Positions 15,942 through 25,263 of a DNA stretch of 64,000 nt are shown in pieces. The position numbers and the translations under genes were made by a program. The notes below the pieces were generated by a model. The model ran no database searches, was not told where the DNA came from, and was given only the letters and a program-made list of their open reading frames with translations. Every line of letters starts with the position of its first letter. The first letter of the stretch is position 1. Location of the stretch: NCBI GenBank assembly GCA_965205595.1, contig CBDBHI010000061.1, forward strand, positions 186,001-250,000, written 5' to 3'. This stretch comes from CATQHP01 sp965205595 (GTDB taxonomy: Bacteria > Acidobacteriota > Terriglobia > Bryobacterales > UBA6623).

Positions 15942-17378
15942 ATGCTTCGAATTTTGGTTCTTACTCTGAGTTGCCTAGTCGCGGTTTGTTCCGCGCAGGA
16001 CAAGCTCAACGTTCTTTTCATCGCCGCCGACGACATGAATGCCGATCTTGGCACCTTTGGGCACCCTGTTGTTAAAACTCCGAACTTCGATCGGCTGGCT
16101 CGGATGGGAATCAAGTTCGAGCAAGCCTACTGCAACTATCCGGTTTGTAATCCCAGCCGCGCTTCTTTGATGACCGGGCTGTACCCCGACCAGACGCGCG
16201 TGCGCAGCAACGGCGGGGATTTTCGCAGGGAAATTCCTAGCGTTAAAACGCTGCCGCAGATGTTTCAAGACGCTGGGTATTTCACGGCGCGTGTCGGCAA
16301 AATCTATCACTACGGAGTACCGACCAACATCGGCGAAGACGGCAGGGACGATCCGGCCTCTTGGCACGAGGTAGTCAATCCGCGGGGACGCGACAAGTGG
16401 GAGGAAGACCAGATCTATACGATCGATCCCGTCACAAAAAATCTTGGCGGCACGCTGAGCTGGATGGCGCAAGACGGCACCGACGAAGAGCAGACGGACG
16501 GCATAGGGGCGAGCGCCGCGATCAAGCTGATGGCCGACCACAAGGACAAGCCGTTCTTCGTGGCAATGGGCTTTTACCGACCCCACACGCCCTACGTCGC
16601 GCCGCGAAAGTATTTTCAGATGTATCCACTGCACATGGTGCGCCTGCCGGTCGAGCCGCTCGACGACTTGGTCGATATGCCACACGCGGCTTGGGTCGAT
16701 CGACCGTATCAGCTCTATCTGAGCGAGACGAAAAAGCGCCAGGCGATCCAAGCCTACTGGGCTTCGATTTCGTTCGTCGACGCGCAGCTTGGGCGTATTC
16801 TTGATGCGGTCGACGACATGGGATTGGCGGACAACACAATCATCGTCTTCTGGTCCGACCATGGCTATCACATGGGCGAGCACAAGCTTTGGCAAAAGAC
16901 AACGCTGTTTGAAAACTCGGCACGAGTGCCGATGATGATCGCTTCGCCAAAGCATCGCAAGACCGCCGGGTTGCCGACGAAGTCATTGGCGGAGCTAGTC
17001 GATATCTATCCGACACTGGCGGATCTTACCGGGGTAAAGGCTCCGCAACACTTAGTGGGAAAGAGTTTGGTACCGGTGCTCGAAGACCCAACGGTGGCGG
17101 TCCGCGAGACGGCCTTGACGACCTTCGATACCGTCGACCGCGTGAACAGGCCGCCGCTACGGCCTCGGGCGGTGGGCTATTCTGTGCGCACGGAGCGCTG
17201 GCGGTATACCGAGTGGGGCCCCGATGCGAAGTATGGCGCGGAACTCTACGACCATCGGAATGATCCCAAAGAGTATGTAAATTTGGCTCTGGCGCCGCAT
17301 GCACAAAAGACGGTCGCCGAGATGAAGAAGATGTTGGATCGGCACGTGGCGTTGGCTACGAAGAAGCCGAATTTATAG
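15942..17378 (+). CDS. secreted sulfatase (iduronate-2-sulfatase-like)
   Basis: A 478-residue type I sulfatase with a signal peptide (ILVLTLSCLVAVCSAQ). The metal-binding start of the fold, VLFIAADDMNADLGTFG, precedes the modification signature CNPSRASLMTG, whose Cys69 must be converted to formylglycine for activity. Further family residues include GKIYHYG, the active-site histidine region FYRPHTPYVAP, and the second metal site WSDHGYHMGEH. The overall spacing resembles iduronate-2-sulfatase-type (S1) enzymes, suggesting cleavage of sulfate esters from a polysaccharide. It is followed by a second sulfatase gene on the same strand. Confidence 0.9.
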   Translation: MLRILVLTLSCLVAVCSAQDKLNVLFIAADDMNADLGTFGHPVVKTPNFDRLARMGIKFEQAYCNYPVCNPSRASLMTGLYPDQTRVRSNGGDFRREIPSVKTLPQMFQDAGYFTARVGKIYHYGVPTNIGEDGRDDPASWHEVVNPRGRDKWEEDQIYTIDPVTKNLGGTLSWMAQDGTDEEQTDGIGASAAIKLMADHKDKPFFVAMGFYRPHTPYVAPRKYFQMYPLHMVRLPVEPLDDLVDMPHAAWVDRPYQLYLSETKKRQAIQAYWASISFVDAQLGRILDAVDDMGLADNTIIVFWSDHGYHMGEHKLWQKTTLFENSARVPMMIASPKHRKTAGLPTKSLAELVDIYPTLADLTGVKAPQHLVGKSLVPVLEDPTVAVRETALTTFDTVDRVNRPPLRPRAVGYSVRTERWRYTEWGPDAKYGAELYDHRNDPKEYVNLALAPHAQKTVAEMKKMLDRHVALATKKPNL

Positions 17379-17462
17379 ACACCCCGGAAAGCATGGACTG
17401 TCGCCTCGGCCGCTGTTTCTGAAGTTGTGTTGGAGGATTCAGCGTTGGATATCATACTCTCG

Positions 17463-19136
17463 ATGGACACTCTAAATCGACGCTCGTTTCTTCAATTTGC
17501 CGCCATGGCGGCTGGATCTGCTTGCAGCAGCTCCCAGGCTCCCGCTGAAGACCCGCGCCCAAACATCGTGTTGATCATGGCCGATGACATGGGGTTTTCG
17601 GACATTGGTTGCTATGGCGGCGAGGTTGATACGCCCCATCTCGATGCGCTCGCCGCTAACGGATTGCGGTTTCGGCAGTTCTATAACGGGGCGCGCTGTT
17701 GCCCCACGCGAGCTTCGCTGATCACCGGCCTCTACGCACATCAGGCCGGCGTCGGACACATGACCGGGCAGTACCGCAAAGATGGCGAGATCATCCCGTC
17801 ATACGCCGGCGATCTGAGCAAGAACAGCGTGACGATTGCCGAGGCGCTACGGCCGGCCGGCTACACGGCGATCATGAGCGGCAAGTGGCATGTGACCCCC
17901 TCGATCGATAAAGAAGGCGATGTCCCCAAACAGCACAACTGGCCCCGGCAACGAGGTTTCGAGAAATTCTGGGGGACGATTCTTGGGGCCGGCAGCTTCT
18001 ACGATCCGGTGACTTTGGCCAGCGATAACCAGCACGTTGAGCCGGACGGGGAGAATTTTTATTACACAACGGCAATCGGCGATCACGCGATCGACTTCGT
18101 CGACGAATCGCCCCGGGATAAACCATTCTTCCTCTACATGCCGTTTACGTCACCGCACTGGCCGCTGCAAGCTCCCGAGGAGGACGTAGCCAAGTATGAG
18201 GGCCGCTACGACGTTGGCTGGGACAAGATTCGCGAGACCCGACGGGCACGCATGATCGAGATGGGCATCATCAAAGAAGAGTGGCCGCTGACTGAGCGCG
18301 AATCCTTTGTACCAGCTTGGGACGACGCTCCGAACAAAGAGTGGGAGGCGCGGCGGATGGAAGTTTACGCCGCGCAGATTTCGATCATGGACGCAACGAT
18401 CGGGCGATTCGTCGATCATCTACGCGAGCGCGGTCAGCTCGACAATACGTTGATCTTCTTCCTGGCCGATAACGGCGGTTGTGCCGAGGAACTTTCAAAC
18501 AGTTGGAACGACGCTCTCTTCTTCCCTAAGAAAACGCTTGACGGTACGCGTGACGTTCTCCACGAAAACGACCCATCGATCATGCCTGGTCCCGAGGAGA
18601 CATACCAAAGCTACGGTTTCCCTTGGGCGAACGTTTCAAACACACCATTCCGGCTATATAAACACTTTGTGCACGAGGGCGGCATCTCGTCGCCGCTGAT
18701 TGTTCATTGGCCCGAGAAGCTGAAGAATCCGGGAACTTGGACTGACCAGCACGGGCATCTGATCGACATCATGGCTAGCAGCCTCGACGCCGCAAGCGCC
18801 GGATATCCGACGACGTATGACGACAATGCGATCACGCCGCTTGAAGGCAAGAGCCTGTTACCAACTATCACCGACGGCGCCGCGGTCGAGCGGGATGGAA
18901 TTTTTTGGGAACACGAAGGCAACCGGGCGGTGCTCGTAGGCAAGTGGAAGCTGGTTTCGAAATGGAGTAAACCTGAAGACAATCGCTGGGAGCTTTACGA
19001 CCTCGATGCGGACCGCACCGAGACCCGCGACTTGGCCCAGGAGCATCCCGAGCAGGTCGCTGAGTTGAGCGCTAAGTGGCAGGCTTGGGCGGACAAAGTC
19101 GGTGTGATCGAATGGCGGTCATGGGACAGGTCTTAG
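17463..19136 (+). CDS. secreted arylsulfatase-type sulfatase with Tat-like signal
   Basis: A type I sulfatase of 557 residues from the ATG at 17463. That start gives a twin-arginine signal (LNRRSFLQFAAMAAG); an upstream TTG at 17427 would add 12 residues that spoil it. The metal site is NIVLIMADDMGFSDIGCYGG, and the signature CCPTRASLITG carries Cys79, the expected formylglycine residue. Other active-site motifs are MSGKWHV, FTSPHWPLQAP and FFLADNGGCAEE. The length and motifs fit arylsulfatase A-like enzymes. Its stop overlaps the stop of the convergent third sulfatase by 3 bp, so the three sulfatase genes form a compact cluster. Confidence 0.9.
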   Translation: MDTLNRRSFLQFAAMAAGSACSSSQAPAEDPRPNIVLIMADDMGFSDIGCYGGEVDTPHLDALAANGLRFRQFYNGARCCPTRASLITGLYAHQAGVGHMTGQYRKDGEIIPSYAGDLSKNSVTIAEALRPAGYTAIMSGKWHVTPSIDKEGDVPKQHNWPRQRGFEKFWGTILGAGSFYDPVTLASDNQHVEPDGENFYYTTAIGDHAIDFVDESPRDKPFFLYMPFTSPHWPLQAPEEDVAKYEGRYDVGWDKIRETRRARMIEMGIIKEEWPLTERESFVPAWDDAPNKEWEARRMEVYAAQISIMDATIGRFVDHLRERGQLDNTLIFFLADNGGCAEELSNSWNDALFFPKKTLDGTRDVLHENDPSIMPGPEETYQSYGFPWANVSNTPFRLYKHFVHEGGISSPLIVHWPEKLKNPGTWTDQHGHLIDIMASSLDAASAGYPTTYDDNAITPLEGKSLLPTITDGAAVERDGIFWEHEGNRAVLVGKWKLVSKWSKPEDNRWELYDLDADRTETRDLAQEHPEQVAELSAKWQAWADKVGVIEWRSWDRS

Positions 19137-20563
19137 CTGCGTCCCAGCGGCCGAGTGTTTTTCTTGAGTTCCTCGACGAATGTTTTGGCCTGGGCGGTTA
19201 ACTTTTCTAAGACCTCGGGGTGACGCTCTTTGATGTCGAATTTTTCTCCGGCGTCGGCGTACAGGTCGAACAGCGCGACAGCCCCGAAGTCGGGGTCAAG
19301 GCGGAGTTTGTAACGTTCGCGGCGGATCGCCTCTAGCCTGATTGGGCGGTCGCGCCCGCTGCCCGCGAAGAAGTAAAAATACTCGTGGGGTGACTGCTCG
19401 GTTTCGCCGGAAAGCAGCGGCCAGAGATCTCGTCCGTCTAGCACGCGGTCGGTGGGGAGTTTCGCGCCGGCGAGAGCTGCAAACGTCGGCAAGATATCCA
19501 TGTTGGCGGCGACCGCGGAAGTGACGCGCCCGCCGGGGATTTTGCCTTTCATGCGAAAGATACCGGGGACGCGCATGCCGCCTTCCCAAGTTGTCGCCTT
19601 GCCGCGGTTGAACGGTCCGGCCGAGCCGGCGTCAATGCCGTACTGCAGCCACGGTCCGTTGTCGGAGGTGTAGACGACCATCGTGTTGTCGTCGATTCCT
19701 AGCTCGTCGAGTTTGTCGAGGATTTGACCAACGGACCAGTCGATTTCTTCGATGACATCGCCGTAGCGTCCGCGTAGCGAGCGGCCCCATCCCTTGTTCG
19801 AAACGAATAGAGGGACGTGCGGCATGGCGTGGGGCAAGTAGAGAAAGAACGGTTTGTCTTTGCTCGATTCGATGAACTCCAGCGCCTTTTCGGTGTAGAG
19901 CGTGGTGAGCTTGCGCTGGTCGGCGTCGAGTTCGACGACTTCGTCGTCGTACATGAGCGGGAGCGGGTGCGGAAATCCCTGACCCTTTTCGAGGTCGTAG
20001 TAGGTTCCCTTTCCCGCGAAGCCGGTGAACTCGGCGCGCTCGCGGGCGGAGACCATGCGTTCGTCTTCGGGCTCGCGGATCGGCATTACAGGGTGGTAGC
20101 GCCACATGTCGTTCGAAAACGGGATGCCGAGCCAGTGGTCGAATCCGTTGCGATGCGGTAGAAACCGCGGCGCGTCACCGAGGTGCCACTTGCCGATCAT
20201 CTGCGTGGCGTAGCCCTGGGTCTTGAGTATTTCGACGACGGTGATTTCGTTGGGGTGGATGCCGGTGGTTTGCTTGGGACCGTGGTTGAACGCAAGGCTG
20301 GCACGCGGAGGGTACGAGCCGGTCATCAGTGCCGCGCGCGACGGCCCGCAGAAAGGCGCCGCGTAGAAACTGGTGAAGCGGACACCCTCGCTCGCCATGC
20401 GGTCAATGTTTGGCGTGCGGATATCAGGGTGGCCGTATGCGCCGAGGTCGGCCCAACCCTGGTCGTCGGCGAAGATGACGATGAAGTTAGGTTTTTGGGT
20501 CTGTTGGGCAGCGGCGACGAGCGCCGTAGCGAGAGCGAGTGTGAGGAGGAAAAATTTCTTCAT
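19133..20563 (-). CDS. secreted sulfatase
   Basis: A 476-residue type I sulfatase starting at the ATG at 20563 (MKKFFLLTLALATALVAAAQ, a clean Sec signal peptide); the longer frame to 20596 would add residues before it. The modification signature is CGPSRAALMTG (Cys72), the first metal site NFIVIFADDQGWADLG, and later motifs MIGKWHLG, LPHAMPHVPLF and VYTSDNGPWLQ complete the active site. It is an aryl- or carbohydrate-sulfatase by family; the natural substrate is not predictable. It converges on the preceding sulfatase. A dispersed palindromic element lies upstream of its start. Confidence 0.9.
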   Translation of the reverse strand: MKKFFLLTLALATALVAAAQQTQKPNFIVIFADDQGWADLGAYGHPDIRTPNIDRMASEGVRFTSFYAAPFCGPSRAALMTGSYPPRASLAFNHGPKQTTGIHPNEITVVEILKTQGYATQMIGKWHLGDAPRFLPHRNGFDHWLGIPFSNDMWRYHPVMPIREPEDERMVSARERAEFTGFAGKGTYYDLEKGQGFPHPLPLMYDDEVVELDADQRKLTTLYTEKALEFIESSKDKPFFLYLPHAMPHVPLFVSNKGWGRSLRGRYGDVIEEIDWSVGQILDKLDELGIDDNTMVVYTSDNGPWLQYGIDAGSAGPFNRGKATTWEGGMRVPGIFRMKGKIPGGRVTSAVAANMDILPTFAALAGAKLPTDRVLDGRDLWPLLSGETEQSPHEYFYFFAGSGRDRPIRLEAIRRERYKLRLDPDFGAVALFDLYADAGEKFDIKERHPEVLEKLTAQAKTFVEELKKNTRPLGRS

Positions 20564-20640
20564 GGTGTTGTGGGTGTTCGCCGAGTTTATCAGCATTAAC
20601 CCGCATTGGCCGTTCGCTACTATTTCGAAAATTAATATTC

Positions 20641-20816
20641 CAAGCCGCCCGCCAAGCTACTTGTCGGACGAAACCGTTCGCAGTACCGAGCCGCGCCGCC
20701 GTGCGGTGCGGTGCACACTTCGCAGAAAGGACCGTACTGCGAAGCGCAACGTCGCCTCGCTGGTATCTCAAGTTTCTCCCGAGGATGATCCGCCCAACCA
20801 AGGTGAGCGGTGGCCG
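20641..20816. repeat. dispersed palindromic element, copy 2
   Basis: The inverted counterpart of the element at 5684-5873. The outer flanks match closely (for example AAGCTACTTGT and ACGAAACCGTTCGC on one side, CGCCTCGCTGGTATCTCA on the other). The central palindrome has lost most of its right arm, leaving a 10-bp stem TTCGCAGTAC (20679-20688) with GTACTGCGAA (20735-20744). Relative to copy 1 the pair GGTACC/GGTACC has become AGTAC/GTACT, a change on both sides that preserves pairing. It lies between the FecR-like gene and the sulfatase gene. Confidence 0.7.
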
Positions 20817-20820
20817 GCTA

Positions 20821-21612
20821 CTAATTCGAAACCTGGCTCCCGGCGCCACGGTTGCTACAGCAAGCGCCGTCGGGCGGGCGGTTTTGCGGCATGCGTGCCG
20901 CTGACGATTCGATTTGTCGTCGATGCAGCATGAGTTCGAGGATGGCCCGTGAGCCGTAGTCGCTTGGCGCGCCCTTCGTGCGGGCCGAGGCCCTCGCCAT
21001 GGCCAGCAATTTTGTTTGGCGAGCCTTGCTCCAATCGGTGAGCGGATCGGGGTCGGAGCGGTTGAACTTCACAGCCTTCGCCGCCAGGTCCATTGGCAAC
21101 GTGAGGCTGCGCCCGGCGCCGAGCTTGCGAGGTTTCAGTTCTTGACTCGAGACTTTTGCTCGACCTCTGTTGATCTTGACGACGGCGTGATCAGCGTCCA
21201 CATCGATACGGTAGGTACCGCCGGACGTGAACTTGATTTCTGAATCGCCAGCCTCGAGCACAAGATTTTCGCGGTCGTCGACCGAAAACAGCTCGAGCAC
21301 GGCATTTCCGGAATGCAGCCGCATGCGGGCGCTTAGTAGGCCCGCGTCGATCATCTCGAACTCAGAGCTGGGGCCCAAGCGCAGAAAACTTCCCGGTGTT
21401 AGCATCAGCTCGACTCGGCCTTCGCGGGTGGTGAGTGCCTGGCCGTCTTGGACGTGGAGAAAGTCTTCCGGCTTTGGCTGGATGCGCTTGCCCGCAAGCA
21501 GGACTTCGCCTTCAACGTGGTGAACGTAGCCGGCCATGGCCGAGACCATGGTTTGGGCGAACGCGCCGGACCCGCACGCTAGGACTGCGATTAGGATCGA
21601 GAATCGGCGCAT
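20821..21612 (-). CDS. secreted FecR-like domain protein
   Basis: A 263-residue secreted protein; the ATG at 21612 gives a signal peptide (RRFSILIAVLACGSGAFAQ) while the longer frame to 21651 does not. The domain from about residue 25 to 150 has the FecR pattern: GEVLLAG..., then QALTTREGRVELMLTPGSFLRLG and a repeated beta unit (LVLEAGDSEIKFTSGGTYRID). FecR domains sense or scaffold at the envelope; without a sigma factor or TonB receptor next to it, a regulatory role is not supported here. The last 20 residues (CCSNRGAGSQVSN) run up to the palindromic element and may be altered by it. Confidence 0.75.
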   Translation of the reverse strand: MRRFSILIAVLACGSGAFAQTMVSAMAGYVHHVEGEVLLAGKRIQPKPEDFLHVQDGQALTTREGRVELMLTPGSFLRLGPSSEFEMIDAGLLSARMRLHSGNAVLELFSVDDRENLVLEAGDSEIKFTSGGTYRIDVDADHAVVKINRGRAKVSSQELKPRKLGAGRSLTLPMDLAAKAVKFNRSDPDPLTDWSKARQTKLLAMARASARTKGAPSDYGSRAILELMLHRRQIESSAARMPQNRPPDGACCSNRGAGSQVSN

Positions 21613-21706
21613 GCTGCTCGTTATGGTATGGCACGTATCGTTGCGAGGCAAACCAAAAATGATCTACTACGTCGTCAGCCGGCCTGCTGCGAGACACTAG
21701 AGTCGT

Positions 21707-22855
21707 ATGCCGTCTAGGCTACGTATCGGCGTCAACGCACTTTACCTGATTCCTGGCGGAGTCGGCGGAACCGAAATTTATCTTCGCAATCTGTTGGCGG
21801 CTCTGGCTGCGATTGATTCGCGTAACGCGTACTTCGTTTACCTCAATCGCGAGTCGGATGAAACGCTCTGCCCGACGGCTAAGAATTTTCATGCGGTAGA
21901 GACGGGTGTCCCGGCTTCGGTTCGACCGGTTCGACTCTTTTATGAGCAGACGGGGCTAGCTTTTCGGAGTTGGCGTGACGATCTGGATGTCTTGCTTTCG
22001 CCCGGGTTCACATCACCGGTGGTCAGTCGCGGGCGACGCGTCACCGTCATTCACGATCTGCAGCACAGAAAACAGCCGAGAAATTTTGGCACGTTCGAGC
22101 GCTGGGCTTGGAACTCTTCGGTGTGGGCCTCGGCGCGTCGCTCAAGGATTCTAGTCGCGGTCTCGCAGCAATCGAAGCTAGATATCGTCGAGGAATACGA
22201 GGTGCCCGCGGAGCGCGTTCGCGTCATCGGCCATGGTGTCGAAACGTCGCTCGTTGGAGTTGCGCAGTCCACCGAAAATCGGCGTGCGTTGCTCGATGAC
22301 GCGGGTGTTCCGCGCGAGCCGTTTCTGCTTGCCGTTTCTACGGTTCACCGCCACAAGAACTGGGGACGGTTGCTTAACGCCTATCAAGAACTCGTGGCGG
22401 GAGGCCGGCCCGAACACCTAGTGGTGAGTGGGCTCAAGGGCAAAGCTTGGGAAGATGTTCGCGAACGAATGCGGCACCCGACGCTGCAAGGCAAGGTCCA
22501 CCTACTTGGCTGGCAGCCTCGCGAGGTGGTGGTTGCCCTATTTCAGTACGCCGAAGCGCTAGTGTTTCCGTCGACGTTTGAAGGTTTTGGGATGCCGGTG
22601 GCTGAGGCTCTGGCCGCGGGTCTGCCGGTAGCGTGCTCTGATATTCCGCCCTTGCGCGAAATCGCATCCGGTGCGGCGCAGTTTTTCGATCCGCTCTCGA
22701 CCGACGACATTCGAGACAAGCTACTGGGACTCTTGGAAGACCCAGAGCTGCAACGCGCCAACGTGGCTGCCGGCTGCCGCAGGGCCGCGTCATTTACCTG
22801 GAGACGGGCGGCTGAGCAGACGCTGGCGGTCTTGCTCGAGGCCGGGCGGCGGTGA
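21707..22855 (+). CDS. glycosyltransferase family 4 (WecB/RfaG-type, GT-B fold)
   Basis: A 382-residue GT-B enzyme. The N-terminus has the glycine-rich start IGVNALYLIPGGVGGTE, and the C-terminal domain holds the nucleotide-sugar binding region with the EX7E motif in FPSTFEGFGMPVAEALAAG followed by PVACSDIPPLREIASGAA. VSTVHRHKNWGRLL marks the start of the second domain. It should transfer a sugar from a nucleotide donor with retention to a glycan or lipid at the cytoplasmic membrane. Its TGA stop overlaps the GTG start of the next gene (GTGA), which implies translational coupling with the membrane/TPR protein downstream. Confidence 0.88.
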   Translation: MPSRLRIGVNALYLIPGGVGGTEIYLRNLLAALAAIDSRNAYFVYLNRESDETLCPTAKNFHAVETGVPASVRPVRLFYEQTGLAFRSWRDDLDVLLSPGFTSPVVSRGRRVTVIHDLQHRKQPRNFGTFERWAWNSSVWASARRSRILVAVSQQSKLDIVEEYEVPAERVRVIGHGVETSLVGVAQSTENRRALLDDAGVPREPFLLAVSTVHRHKNWGRLLNAYQELVAGGRPEHLVVSGLKGKAWEDVRERMRHPTLQGKVHLLGWQPREVVVALFQYAEALVFPSTFEGFGMPVAEALAAGLPVACSDIPPLREIASGAAQFFDPLSTDDIRDKLLGLLEDPELQRANVAAGCRRAASFTWRRAAEQTLAVLLEAGRR

Positions 22856-23691
22856 AAGACCGCGCCTGGCTCTTTGCGAGCCCATGGGCGATTCTCGGGG
22901 CGACGTTCTTAGCCTACGCCTCGACCCTTGGGTCGTCGTTTCACTTTGACGATTACAGCTTGTTCAGCGACCGGGTTGTGACGGCGAGTGGCGCGCCTAT
23001 TGAGTTTTTTGGATTGGCGTACAGCAGGTCGCTCGCTTACGTTTCGTTCTGGTTGAATTTTCAGCTTGGTGGTGAGGCGGCGGTCGGTTATCACTTGCTG
23101 AACGTCGGTCTGCATCTCGGCGCGGTCGCAGCGGCATGGGCGGTTTTTAAGCGCTTGGTGGAGCCGCGCGTGGTCTGGCTCGCGACCGGCATCTTTGCTC
23201 TTCATCCACTGCAGTCGGAGCCTGTCGCCTACGTTTACGGGCGGGCTTCGGTGATCGCGACGTTGTTTTGTTTGCTGAGCCTTCGGAGCTGGCTCGACGG
23301 GCGGCGTTGGATTGCGGTGGGCTGGTTCTGTTGCTCGCTGCTGGGGAAAGAGGAGGCGTTGGTATTTCCGCTGCTGCTCGTTGCGCTCGAGTCGTTGCGC
23401 GGTAGTTTCGAATGGTCCAAGATCGGCAAGCCCATAGGCGTGATGATCGCTTGTGTAGTCGGGGTTTCCGCGCGGCTACTCTACGCGATTCGGTTGACAC
23501 CCGACGTGGGGGTCGCGTTCGATCTCGAAGGGTTTTCTCCAATCGAGTATTTGTTCACTCAGGGTGGCGTGATCGCTGAGTATCTGCGGCTGTTGCTGTG
23601 GCCGCTCGGGCAGAACTTCGATCGTGATTGGCCGCCGGCTCAGGTCAGCGATGTTTGGGCCTGGCCGGGGTGGCTGCTCGTGGTCGGGGCG
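22852..23691 (+). pseudogene. TMTC-like membrane/TPR protein, 5' part, interrupted by IS
   Basis: N-terminal 280 codons of a multi-spanning protein: WAILGATFLAYASTLGSSFH, then the loop FHFDDYSLF, followed by many membrane helices and the conserved ALHPLQSEPVAYVYGRA. This layout matches the transmembrane part of TMTC-like proteins, whose eukaryotic relatives O-mannosylate cadherins. The frame stays in register to WPGWLLVVGA (GCG at 23689-23691) and then enters the IS. The remainder of the protein, with TPRs, resumes at 25264-25958. The GTG start overlaps the stop of the GT4 gene, so the pair was once coupled. Confidence 0.75.
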
Positions 23692-25263
23692 TCTTGTCCA
23701 ACACAAGATGAGCCTGGAGGTAATTTGGGCAAGGTCGATTAGGAACAGGCAAACTGCGGGCGATGGGAGTCGCCGTGCAGCAAGCCGAATCAGTGAGTCT
23801 CGATGAGATCGAGAGTTTTCTCGACGGGTGTGGGTCCGTCGAGTTCCAGGCCGGAAGTCGAGCGGATAAATACGCGCTCGTCGAAGGCGTCCTGAAGAGG
23901 CATCATTATGCCGACCAGAAGCGCTCGGTTAAAGGATTGTTGAGACGCTTCCTGAGCAAGCTAACCGGCTTAAGCCGCGCCCAATTGACTCGCCTCATCG
24001 GGCAGTTTTTGCGCGAAAAGTGCGTTCGGCCGACAGCCTATCGAAGGCGCCGCTTCCCCACCAAGTACAGCCGCGCCGACATCGTTCTCCTGGCGCATGT
24101 CGACCAAGTACAGCAACGTCTCTCCGGGCCGGCGACGCGTCGCATTCTCCAGCGCGAGTTCCAAATCTACAACCGCAAGGAGTTCGAACGCCTTGCCGAA
24201 CTGTCGGTGGGACACCTCTACAACTTGCGCAAACGCGCCGTCTACCGGCGACACAGTTTGCATCTCGACAAGACTCGACCGACACCCGTGGCGATCGGCG
24301 AACGCCGCCAACCCGAGCCGCGAGGACGTCCGGGCTACCTGCGCATCGACACCGTGCACTCGCCCGAACAGGAAGGCGAAAAAGGCGCCTACAGCATCAA
24401 TGTGGTCGACGAAGTGACGCAGTGGCAGGCCGTCGGCTGCGTCCAACGCATCAACGAAAATCACCTCATTCCCTTGCTGGAAGGCCTTTTGGAACAATTT
24501 CCATTTATCGTTCGCGGCTTTCACTCCGACAATGGCAGCGAATTCGTCAACCATCAAACCGCTAAACTGCTCGAGAAGTTGCGAATTGAATTTACGAAGT
24601 CTCGCGCGCGCCGTTCGAACGACAATGCCTTGGTCGAAACCAAGAACGGCGCGGTGGTGCGCAAGTGGATGGGCTACCAGTTTTTGCCCTCGGAAGCGAC
24701 GCAGGCGATCGACACCTTCTACCGCCAGTGGCTCAACCCGTACTTGAATTTTCATCGCCCATGCGCTTTCGCCAGCGAGCGCCGAGACCGCCGCGGCAAG
24801 TTGCGCAAGGTGTACGCCGAGTGGAGCACGCCGTGGGAAAAGCTGCTCAGCCTGCCCGCCGAGCAGCGCGGCCTGCGCGCGGATCGCTCGCTCAAGAAGC
24901 TCCAAGCGCGAGCGGACACTTGTTCCGACACCGAGTTTGCCGAGCAACTCGACGCTCAGCGCAACGAACTGCAACGCGTCTGCAAAGACCTCGCGATCTG
25001 CTGGCGCACGCGCTAGACAACGCCCCGACCCGAGGCGTTGTCGGCTCCTCCGGCCCACGTCCGAAGACGGCCGTGGGGTCTCGCCTGGGATGGCTGCAAA
25101 GGGGGACTGGGGTGCCGCCCCTTCCCCCTTATGCAATCCCCCTCACCCCGCCCTACGAAGCCACAAATAGCTGTAGCCGCCGACCTCAACTCACGCTATA
25201 ATCCCCCTCAACCCGCAGCTGCTTCGCCTCTCTCCTTCAGGCTCATCTTTCAATTGGAAAAGA
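23692..25263 (+). mobile_element. IS element with rve-type transposase inside the TMTC-like gene
   Basis: About 1.57 kb. Imperfect terminal repeats are visible: the left end TCTTGTCCAACACAAGATG (23692) followed by AGCCTGGAGG, and the inverted right end TCTTTTCCAATTGAAAGATG (25263) followed by AGCCTGAAGG. The host protein reads WLLVVGA before and GVLIMGVKFA after, so removing the element restores a sensible membrane segment. Short G-rich host sequence on both sides (GGGGCG and GGGGGG) obscures the target duplication. The 250 bases after the transposase hold no gene. Confidence 0.75.
23763..25016 (+). CDS. DDE transposase with integrase (rve) core
   Basis: A 417-residue transposase. The N-terminal part is helical with helix-turn-helix character (GLSRAQLTRLIGQFLRE). 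The integrase core has YLRIDTVHSPEQ (first Asp, about residue 198), FHSDNGSEFVNH (second Asp) and NALVETKNGAVVRKWMG (Glu), the spacing of IS3/IS481-type rve domains. The C-terminus (PYLNFHRPCAFASERRDRRG) is typical of this group. I did not assign an exact IS family. The frame is intact. Confidence 0.88.
   Translation: MGVAVQQAESVSLDEIESFLDGCGSVEFQAGSRADKYALVEGVLKRHHYADQKRSVKGLLRRFLSKLTGLSRAQLTRLIGQFLREKCVRPTAYRRRRFPTKYSRADIVLLAHVDQVQQRLSGPATRRILQREFQIYNRKEFERLAELSVGHLYNLRKRAVYRRHSLHLDKTRPTPVAIGERRQPEPRGRPGYLRIDTVHSPEQEGEKGAYSINVVDEVTQWQAVGCVQRINENHLIPLLEGLLEQFPFIVRGFHSDNGSEFVNHQTAKLLEKLRIEFTKSRARRSNDNALVETKNGAVVRKWMGYQFLPSEATQAIDTFYRQWLNPYLNFHRPCAFASERRDRRGKLRKVYAEWSTPWEKLLSLPAEQRGLRADRSLKKLQARADTCSDTEFAEQLDAQRNELQRVCKDLAICWRTR

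Noticed and set aside
23970..25136. 388-codon minus-strand frame opposite the rve transposase
   Set aside because: It is the GC-rich antisense shadow of the transposase gene; the plus strand carries all DDE motifs.
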